This document shows, in pieces, positions 1 through 5,262 of a stretch of 5,993 nucleotides of DNA. The notes beneath the pieces are model-generated. The model searched no databases, had not been told where the DNA came from, and saw only the letters and a list, made by a program, of their open reading frames with translations. Position 1 is the first letter of the stretch. Each line of letters starts with the position of its first letter. This stretch comes from an uncultured Aquimarina sp. (GTDB taxonomy: Bacteria > Bacteroidota > Bacteroidia > Flavobacteriales > Flavobacteriaceae). Made by a program: the position numbers and the translations under genes. Location of the stretch: contig CALGNG010000285.1 in NCBI GenBank assembly GCA_937958735.1, positions 1-5,993 of the forward strand. The letters are read 5' to 3'.

Positions 1-1
1 A

Positions 2-391
2 GCCATAGCCTCTGCAGCCGTGGCAGATTATAGACCCAAGCATTGTGCAGACCAAAAAATGAAAAAGAAAGAGGGAGACTTGTCTATAGAATTAGAACGT
101 ACTACCGATATCTTAAAATGGATGGGAGATCATAAGAAAAATCAAATATTAGTTGGTTTTGCTTTGGAAACCCAGAACGAATTGGAAAATGCAAAAGGGA
201 AGTTAGTCCGTAAAAACTTAGACTTAATTGTTTTAAATTCATTAAACGATAAAGGAGCTGGTTTTAAGGGGAAAACAAATAAAGTAACTTTTGTAAATCA
301 TAAACAAGAAATTAAAGCGTTTGATCTAAAGTCTAAAGCAGAAGTAGCCAAAGACATACTTAACGAAATACAATTATTGAAAAATGCGTAA
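2..391 (+). CDS. coaBC: Bifunctional phosphopantothenoylcysteine decarboxylase / phosphopantothenate-cysteine ligase, C-terminal part (5' end outside window)
   Basis: This is the last 129 codons of a protein that is usually about 400 residues long. CoaBC makes 4'-phosphopantetheine for coenzyme A: the CoaB half joins phosphopantothenate to cysteine using CTP, and the CoaC half decarboxylates the product. Only CoaB is present here. The frame is open from base 2 and begins with AIASAAVADYRP, the conserved CoaB segment. It is followed by the lysine-rich QKMKKKEG motif (CTP-site lysines in the family), then VGFALET and RKNLDLIVLN, then the AGF...TNKVT stretch near the C-terminus. The GTG at 20 lies inside the conserved AAVADYRP motif, so it is an internal valine and not a start. 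The TAA stop at 389-391 overlaps the next gene's ATG by 8 bases, which suggests co-transcription and translational coupling. Family assignment is secure; the missing N-terminal part cannot be assessed. Confidence 0.93.
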   Translation, partial: AIASAAVADYRPKHCADQKMKKKEGDLSIELERTTDILKWMGDHKKNQILVGFALETQNELENAKGKLVRKNLDLIVLNSLNDKGAGFKGKTNKVTFVNHKQEIKAFDLKSKAEVAKDILNEIQLLKNA

Positions 392-1286
392 ACTAAGCGG
401 TGTCCTTTTATTTACATTACTAAGTGTATTAAATTTTAATGCACAAGAATTTAGAAGTCAAGTTAGTATTAATGCAGAACAGACAGGACAGCCCAATCTA
501 TCGGTTTTTAAAACCTTAGAGAAAGCATTGCAAGAATTTATAGATAATACAAAATGGACAGACACGGAGTATAAGCCTCAAGAGCGTATTCCGTGTTCGT
601 TTTTTATTAATATCGTAAAGTACGACAATAACAACTCTTTTGAAGCAACCATACAAGTGCAAGCTTCTAGACCTGTATACAATTCGGGGTACAGTACTAC
701 GTTAGTAAACTTTAACGACAAAGAATTTAATTTTGATTACCTAGAGTACGAGCCTTTAATTTATAGTGAAAATTCTAACGAAGGGAATTTAATATCTGTT
801 GTAACTTATTACTTATTTACTATACTAGGAATAGAAGCCGATACACTTAAAGAATTAGAAGGTACCGATTATTACCAAAAAGCAAAACAAATAGTAAACA
901 TAGCACAATCTTCTGGTGGTGGTGCAGGTTGGAATGTTTCCTCTGGTACCCAATCTCGTTACCGTTGGAACGAGGATATATTATCTGGGGCTTTTACAGA
1001 TTATAGAAAAGCAATGTATCTATATCATTTTAAAGGTTTAGATCAGATGTCTAACGATCAGAAAAAAGCAAAAAAATCCATAGTAGAATCCATAAAATTA
1101 TTAAAAGAAGTAAATAACAAACGTCCAAATTCGTTTGTTTTTAGAACATTTTTTGACACTAAATCTAACGAGATCTCTAAAATATTATCTGGAGGACCCA
1201 AAACAGATGTTGCCAAAACAATAGAAATCTTACAATCATTATCCCCTGCCTACTCAAAAGATTGGGATGCTATAAATATTAAGTAA
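384..1286 (+). CDS. porD: DUF4835 family exported protein (PorD-like, type IX secretion associated)
   Basis: This 300-residue protein begins with a signal peptide: charged MRK, a hydrophobic stretch over residues 5-17, and a likely signal peptidase I site after FNA (residue 20), giving mature QEF. There is no lipobox cysteine and no other membrane segment, so it is probably periplasmic or outer-membrane associated. Family-typical segments are VSINAEQTGQPNLSVFKTLEK (residues 27-47), NTKWTD (55-60), QERIPCSF (66-73), QASRPVYNSGY (93-103), a Gly-rich GGGAGW (178-183) followed by GTQSRYRWNEDILS (188-201), and RPNSFVFRTFFD (247-258). I recognise this as the DUF4835 family, restricted to Bacteroidota; more recent annotations call it the type IX secretion protein PorD. 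That role is from memory and has no direct support here. The start overlaps the coaBC stop by 8 bases and recN follows after 69 bases. The length fits the family. Confidence 0.88.
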   Translation: MRKLSGVLLFTLLSVLNFNAQEFRSQVSINAEQTGQPNLSVFKTLEKALQEFIDNTKWTDTEYKPQERIPCSFFINIVKYDNNNSFEATIQVQASRPVYNSGYSTTLVNFNDKEFNFDYLEYEPLIYSENSNEGNLISVVTYYLFTILGIEADTLKELEGTDYYQKAKQIVNIAQSSGGGAGWNVSSGTQSRYRWNEDILSGAFTDYRKAMYLYHFKGLDQMSNDQKKAKKSIVESIKLLKEVNNKRPNSFVFRTFFDTKSNEISKILSGGPKTDVAKTIEILQSLSPAYSKDWDAINIK

Positions 1287-1328
1287 AATTTTACATCACG
1301 CATCCTTTTTTTCGCTCTTGCATAATAG

Positions 1329-1336
1329 TATCTTTA
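1329..1336 (+). promoter_or_regulatory. Possible -7 promoter box ahead of recN (TATCTTTA)
   Basis: TATCTTTA matches seven of eight positions of the Bacteroidota -7 consensus TAnnTTTG and ends 19 bases before the recN TTG. No TTG (-33 element) lies at the usual 17-23 base spacing; the region there is a T-run. It could give recN a promoter independent of coaBC-porD, but AT-rich DNA yields such boxes by chance. Confidence 0.25.
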
Positions 1337-1355
1337 TAATCTAAAATTTTAGAAG

Positions 1356-3011
1356 TTGCTACAAAAACTATCGGTTCAGAATTTTGCGTTAATAGAATCC
1401 CTCAATGTTGATTTCGAAAGTGGTTTAAGTACCATAACAGGAGAAACAGGAGCAGGTAAATCTTTGCTTTTAGGAGCTTTGGGTTTAATTATAGGTAAGA
1501 GAGTAAATACCTCTGTAATCCAAAACACAGAAAAAAAATGTGTTGTAGAAGCCGTTTTTAATATATCCGAGTATAATTTAATATCCTTTTTTAAAGAAGA
1601 AGACTTGGATTATGAAGAAGAAACCTATATCCGTAGAGAAATTCTTCCCTCTGGTAAATCACGTGCCTTTGTAAACGATTCCCCTGTAAACCTAAATATT
1701 CTTAGTAATTTAGGAAAACGATTAATAGACATACACAGTCAACATCAAACCCTAGAAATTACCACTAGCGAATTTCAATTTTATATTTTGGATGCGTTAG
1801 CCAAAACAGGAAAAGAATTAGAATCGTTTCACAGAGGATTAGCACAATTAAAAAAGGCAAAGAAAGAATTAATAGTACTACAAGATAATCAACAAAGATT
1901 TAAAGAAGAGTACAATTACAACTCACATCTATTAAAAGAGCTTGTAGAAGCTAAAATTAAGTCCAACGAACAGCAAGAACTAGAAGAGCAACAAGAAAAA
2001 TTATCCAATACAGAAGAAATACAAGAGCGTTTAGCCTATACACTAGGAAACATAACAACCGAAAACCACGGAGCCTTTGAGCAATTAACCGATGCCAAAA
2101 ACAGTTTAGGTAAAATAGCCCCGTACGCCATCCCTTATTCCGAGCTATTAGAACGATTATCTAGTGTATGTATAGAGTTAGACGATATACGATCTTCCTT
2201 AGAACAACAAACCGAATTAATAGACAGCGATCCCAATAAACTGCAAAGTGTTAGCGACAGATTACAACTATTATACAACCTGCAAAAAAAACATACAGTA
2301 AGTAATAATGTAGAATTAATAGAGGTACAGAAACAATTAGAAGAGAAAGTTTCGATAACAGAAAATATAAACGAAGCAATTGCAGCAGCAGAAGGCACTA
2401 TTTTAGATATAGAATCCAAACTAAATATAGTAGCAGATAAAATACACACTAAAAGAGAAAAAGTATTGCCTAAATTTACTTCTAAAATAGAGAAGATATT
2501 AACCCAGCTAGGAATGCAAAATGCTCGATTTAGTCCCGTGTTGGATAGGGTAACATCTTTTAATAGTTATGGCGCAGACGATTTTCAATTACTGTTTTCT
2601 GCCAATAAAGGAGGGCAATTTGGAGTATTAAAAACCGTAGCCTCTGGCGGAGAGCTTTCGCGTATAGTATTGGCAGTAAAAATACTATTATCGGAACATA
2701 TAAAACTACCTACCATTATTTTTGACGAAATAGATACAGGAGTATCTGGGGAAGTAGCTCAAAAAATGGCCAATCTATTACAAAATATGGGAAAACAACA
2801 ACAAGTGTTTAGTATTACCCATTTACCACAAATAGCCGCAAAAGGACAAGTGCAGTATAAAGTATTTAAAGAAGATATTAAAAACATAACCTATACCAAT
2901 CTAAAACGTTTAACTACAGAAGAGCGTATTGCAGAAATTGCAGAAATGATAGGAGGCAAACAACTAACAGAGGCAGCAAAATCCCATGCAGAATCCTTAC
3001 TGATTAGCTAA
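1356..3011 (+). CDS. recN: DNA repair protein RecN (SMC-like ATPase)
   Basis: RecN is a cytoplasmic SMC-like ATPase acting early in RecA-dependent repair of double-strand breaks. At 551 residues it has normal family length. The N-terminal ATPase half starts LSVQNFALIESL and carries Walker A GETGAGKS (residues 29-36). IHSQHQ (126-131) sits at the Q-loop region. Residues about 150-370 are rich in Lys, Glu, Gln and Leu, as expected for the two coiled-coil arms. The C-terminal half has the ABC signature ASGGELSR (429-436), Walker B TIIFDEID (453-460) and the H-loop ITHLPQIAA (487-495). All catalytic motifs are intact. The start is TTG at 1356: an in-frame TAG lies at 1350-1352, and the first internal Met is residue 387, far beyond Walker A. 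The start also matches the usual ML-x-x-LS beginning of the family. The gene follows porD by 69 bases and precedes fabI by 58. Confidence 0.96.
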   Translation: MLQKLSVQNFALIESLNVDFESGLSTITGETGAGKSLLLGALGLIIGKRVNTSVIQNTEKKCVVEAVFNISEYNLISFFKEEDLDYEEETYIRREILPSGKSRAFVNDSPVNLNILSNLGKRLIDIHSQHQTLEITTSEFQFYILDALAKTGKELESFHRGLAQLKKAKKELIVLQDNQQRFKEEYNYNSHLLKELVEAKIKSNEQQELEEQQEKLSNTEEIQERLAYTLGNITTENHGAFEQLTDAKNSLGKIAPYAIPYSELLERLSSVCIELDDIRSSLEQQTELIDSDPNKLQSVSDRLQLLYNLQKKHTVSNNVELIEVQKQLEEKVSITENINEAIAAAEGTILDIESKLNIVADKIHTKREKVLPKFTSKIEKILTQLGMQNARFSPVLDRVTSFNSYGADDFQLLFSANKGGQFGVLKTVASGGELSRIVLAVKILLSEHIKLPTIIFDEIDTGVSGEVAQKMANLLQNMGKQQQVFSITHLPQIAAKGQVQYKVFKEDIKNITYTNLKRLTTEERIAEIAEMIGGKQLTEAAKSHAESLLIS

Positions 3012-3031
3012 AACATAGTGGGTAATTTTAC

Positions 3032-3039
3032 TATATTTA
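3032..3039 (+). promoter_or_regulatory. Candidate -7 promoter box ahead of fabI (TATATTTA)
   Basis: TATATTTA, followed by CCCTTCG, fits the Bacteroidota -7 element TAnnTTTG except for the final base. It lies 30 bases before the fabI ATG, a plausible leader length. No TTG is found at the -33 spacing. It would let fabI be transcribed apart from recN, which is sensible for an essential, constantly needed enzyme. Confidence 0.35.
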
Positions 3040-3069
3040 CCCTTCGAAAAACGAAAACAGATAATTATT

Positions 3070-3885
3070 ATGTCATATAATTTATTAAAAGGAAAAAGAG
3101 GAATTATTTTTGGAGCTTTAGACGAAAATTCAATTGCTTGGAAAACAGCCGAACGTGTATTTGAGGAAGGTGGCTCGTTTGTATTAACAAACGCTCCAGT
3201 AGCAATGCGTATGGGGAAAATTAATGAGTTAGCAGAAAAAACCAATTCTAAAGTAATTCCTGCAGATGCTACTTCTATAGAAGATTTAGAAAATCTAGTA
3301 GAGCAAGCTCAAGAAATTTTAGGTGGAAAAATAGATTTCGTATTACACTCTATAGGAATGTCTGTAAACGTACGTAAAGGTCGTCACTACACAGATCTAA
3401 ACTATGCTTATAGCGAAAAAGGTTGGGATGTATCGGCATTATCTTTCCATAAAGTAATGCAAACCTTATACAAAAAAGACGCTATGTCGGAGTGGGGTAG
3501 TATTGTAGCCTTAACCTATATGGCAGCACAACGTGTATTTCCAGATTATAACGATATGGCAGATAATAAAGCCTATTTAGAATCTATTGCACGTAGTTTT
3601 GGATACTTCTTTGGAAAAGACAAAAGTGTACGCGTAAATACTATTTCGCAATCTCCAACGCCAACAACAGCAGGACAAGGAGTAAAAGGATTTGATGGAT
3701 TTATCGCCTATGCAGATAAAATGTCTCCATTAGGAAATGCTACAGCTTTAGATTGTGCCAACTATACTGTAACCTTATTTAGCGACTTAACAAAACGTGT
3801 AACACTTCAAAATTTATATAACGATGGTGGATTCTCTAATGTAGGAGTAAGCCAAGGAGTAATGGAGCACTTCGTAGAAGAATAA
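3070..3885 (+). CDS. fabI: Enoyl-[acyl-carrier-protein] reductase, NADH-dependent (FabI type)
   Basis: FabI catalyses the last step of each type II fatty acid elongation cycle, reducing trans-2-enoyl-ACP with NAD(P)H in the cytoplasm. The 271-residue length suits the FabI branch of short-chain dehydrogenases. The N-terminal nucleotide site is GALDENSIAW (residues 15-24), the FabI form of the Rossmann glycine motif. VLHSIG (91-96) contains the Ser-Ile-Gly that lines the cofactor/triclosan pocket, with Gly96 matching E. coli Gly93. The catalytic set is Tyr150, Tyr160 and Lys167 in the FabI Y-x6-K arrangement (PDYNDMADNK). The C-terminus carries NDGGFSN. The loop where E. coli has GPIRTLA reads SPTPTTAG here; I believe this is normal in Bacteroidota. 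Arginine is coded by CGT in seven of nine cases, unlike the downstream lipoprotein gene. The ATG at 3070 has an A/T-rich leader with no Shine-Dalgarno. A terminator follows directly. Confidence 0.95.
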   Translation: MSYNLLKGKRGIIFGALDENSIAWKTAERVFEEGGSFVLTNAPVAMRMGKINELAEKTNSKVIPADATSIEDLENLVEQAQEILGGKIDFVLHSIGMSVNVRKGRHYTDLNYAYSEKGWDVSALSFHKVMQTLYKKDAMSEWGSIVALTYMAAQRVFPDYNDMADNKAYLESIARSFGYFFGKDKSVRVNTISQSPTPTTAGQGVKGFDGFIAYADKMSPLGNATALDCANYTVTLFSDLTKRVTLQNLYNDGGFSNVGVSQGVMEHFVEE

Positions 3886-3911
3886 TAGCACTTTATCTAT
3901 ATAATAAGTAT

Positions 3912-3937
3912 AAAACCACCGATTTTGGTGGTTTTTT
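3912..3937 (+). terminator. Intrinsic terminator after fabI
   Basis: A perfect inverted repeat, AAAACCACC (3912-3920) and GGTGGTTTT (3927-3935), encloses a 6-base loop GATTTT. A T-run at 3932-3937 follows the GC-containing core. It starts 26 bases after the fabI stop and ends the coaBC-fabI transcription run. The A-tract on the left could give some activity in the opposite direction, but there is no minus-strand gene to serve. Confidence 0.88.
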
Positions 3938-3993
3938 GCTTTTATATTATAATATTCGATCGTTGTAAAACCAAAAAATCAAACAAATAGTTA

Positions 3994-4001
3994 TAAATTT
4001 A
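3994..4001 (+). promoter_or_regulatory. Candidate -7 promoter box ahead of the lipoprotein gene (TAAATTTA)
   Basis: TAAATTTA followed by C resembles TAnnTTTG and lies 25 bases before the ATG at 4027. Because a terminator separates fabI from this gene, a promoter is required somewhere in 3938-4026, and this is the best box I see. The only upstream TTG (3963-3965) is 28 bases away, beyond the usual spacing. The position is therefore tentative. Confidence 0.4.
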
Positions 4002-4026
4002 CAGTAACAAACTAAAAACCAGCACG

Positions 4027-5133
4027 ATGAAAAATTTATTTAAACCATTATTAACAATATTATCTTTAGGATTAGCAATGGCTAGTTGTAGTAGTGATAA
4101 TGCCGATGTGGTACAGACGAATCCAGATGAAGATATCGATACTACTGCTACAATAAGATTAACAGAAGGTGGATCTGCCGATGATATGTTTTCTGCAGAA
4201 GTATTAGGAAAAGCAGGAGACACAGCTAGAGGAAGAGTTGTTTTTACTACTACAGACGGAACTCAAAGAAGACTTTATGTAACACAAACTTTACCAGGAG
4301 GTACACCAGAACCTTTCGTAATTCCTACAGAGGCAAGTGTGCAAAGAAGGTTAACTAAGCCAGACGGGTCTATAGATTTAGACGATTCCAATAAAGACAG
4401 TTTTGATTTTACTTTTGACTTATTGGTGCCAGATACTACGAGTGAAGGGGAAATTGTATATAATTTTTGGTCTACAACAGGTAGAGGGGATTTTAGAGAT
4501 CCTACTAAACGTTTGTTAATTGGTGTAGGTACTATTGTAGTAAAAATTGGTGTACCCGTAGCAAATAGAATTGTAGAAGGAACTAATATAGAATTAAGAG
4601 CACCATTAGCAGATGGTAGTTCAGAAACTTTTGTGTCATTTTTTGATTTAGATAGAACTTACAGAATTAATGAAGGAGCAGAATCTTCTACTTTTTGGGA
4701 TTTTGGATATTTCTTTGGAAATACAGGAAGAGCATCAATAGTTTCTGCTAACAACTACCCATCTAATATAGTAGATATTGTATCTATAGCTAATGCTGGA
4801 ATAGCAGCCGATGAGCCAATGGTAATGGCAGCAGATTTAAAAAGTGTTTACTTTGTAGTAAATAACACTATAGATTTTGATAGTATTACTAATTTAACAG
4901 AATTAAACGCTGTAATAGCTAGTTCTTTTACTGTATCAGATGCAGATGCCTCTTCTCAACGAGTAACAATGTTAGAAGTAGGTAACGTAATAGAGTTTTT
5001 AGATACTTCTGGTATCAGAGGAATTATAGAAGTTGTTAGTATTGTAGAAGGAGCAGGTACTGCAGGGGTAATAACATTAAATGTTAAATCACAACCTTCG
5101 CAACCAATTATGAATGGAAGTGATATGCTGTAA
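4027..5133 (+). CDS. Uncharacterised lipoprotein with two apparent beta-rich domains
   Basis: I do not recognise a named function. The 368-residue product starts with a lipoprotein signal peptide: MKNLFK, a hydrophobic stretch (residues 8-18), then the lipobox MASC with Cys21 as the lipidated residue. SSDNAD follows; acidic residues right after the cysteine resemble, weakly, the Bacteroidota surface-export signal. After an acidic linker (about 30-40), residues 41-175 form a first strand-rich domain with FTTTDGTQRRLYVTQ (73-87) and a DFTFDLLVP...YNFWSTTGRGDFRDPTKRLLIGVGTIVV run (127-172). Residues 181-355 form a second, with SSTFWDFGYFFG (220-231), SIVSANNYP (237-245) and a YFVVNNTIDFDSI stretch (275-287). 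The pattern recalls lipoproteins I have seen in flavobacteria without assigned roles. Arginine is almost always AGA (14 of 17). It is monocistronic, with a terminator on each side. Cell-envelope location is well supported; any binding role would be a guess. Confidence 0.85.
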   Translation: MKNLFKPLLTILSLGLAMASCSSDNADVVQTNPDEDIDTTATIRLTEGGSADDMFSAEVLGKAGDTARGRVVFTTTDGTQRRLYVTQTLPGGTPEPFVIPTEASVQRRLTKPDGSIDLDDSNKDSFDFTFDLLVPDTTSEGEIVYNFWSTTGRGDFRDPTKRLLIGVGTIVVKIGVPVANRIVEGTNIELRAPLADGSSETFVSFFDLDRTYRINEGAESSTFWDFGYFFGNTGRASIVSANNYPSNIVDIVSIANAGIAADEPMVMAADLKSVYFVVNNTIDFDSITNLTELNAVIASSFTVSDADASSQRVTMLEVGNVIEFLDTSGIRGIIEVVSIVEGAGTAGVITLNVKSQPSQPIMNGSDML

Positions 5134-5155
5134 AAGATATTAAGTCCAATAAAAT

Positions 5156-5190
5156 AAAAAGACCGCTATTTAGCGGTCTTTTTGTTTTTA
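5156..5190 (+). terminator. Strong intrinsic terminator after the lipoprotein gene
   Basis: The inverted repeat AAAAAGACCGCTA (5156-5168) and TAGCGGTCTTTTT (5171-5183) is perfect. The stable core is GACCGC/GCGGTC around a TATTTA loop. T-rich sequence continues to 5190. It begins 22 bases after the stop codon. The A-tract before the stem mirrors the T-tract after it, so it is symmetrical enough to act in both directions. Confidence 0.92.
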
Positions 5191-5198
5191 AATGCCTA

Positions 5199-5230
5199 TT
5201 GTTAAATTATATCATTAATTTTATTTTTTG
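5199..5230 (+). promoter_or_regulatory. Candidate promoter of the aminotransferase gene
   Basis: A -33-like TTG at 5199-5201 is followed, after 20 bases, by TATTTTTTG (5222-5230). This matches the Bacteroidota -7 box TAnnTTTG with one extra T in the spacer. The ATG lies 32 bases further on. It sits just downstream of the previous terminator, where a promoter is expected. It is the only candidate here with a -33 element at acceptable spacing. Confidence 0.4.
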
Positions 5231-5262
5231 CAAATTCGCGAAATTTTTAATCATAACAAAAA

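Noticed and set aside
20..22. GTG as the start of the first gene
   Set aside because: The frame is open upstream to base 2 and the GTG falls inside the conserved CoaB AAVADYRP motif, so it is an internal valine.
1283..1294. Perfect 12-base palindrome GTAAAATTTTAC over the porD stop codon
   Set aside because: It is AT-only apart from the end bases, has no loop or GC core, and is too weak for a terminator. It could be an operator, but AT-rich DNA gives such palindromes by chance.
2135..2449. Open antisense reading frame within recN
   Set aside because: It lies wholly opposite conserved RecN coding sequence, has a Ser/Cys/Leu-rich composition typical of an antisense shadow, and shows no recognisable motif.
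2997..3245. Open antisense reading frame across the recN-fabI junction
   Set aside because: It mirrors the conserved FabI N-terminus and has no promoter, motif or neighbour that would support a real gene.
3944..3955. Palindrome ATATTATAATAT upstream of the lipoprotein gene
   Set aside because: It is pure A/T, low complexity and a single copy, with no evidence that it is a binding site.
3999..4223. Open antisense reading frame over the lipoprotein signal peptide
   Set aside because: Its Ser/Val/Leu-rich hydrophobic appearance is the complement of the lipoprotein's own codons; there is no independent evidence for it.
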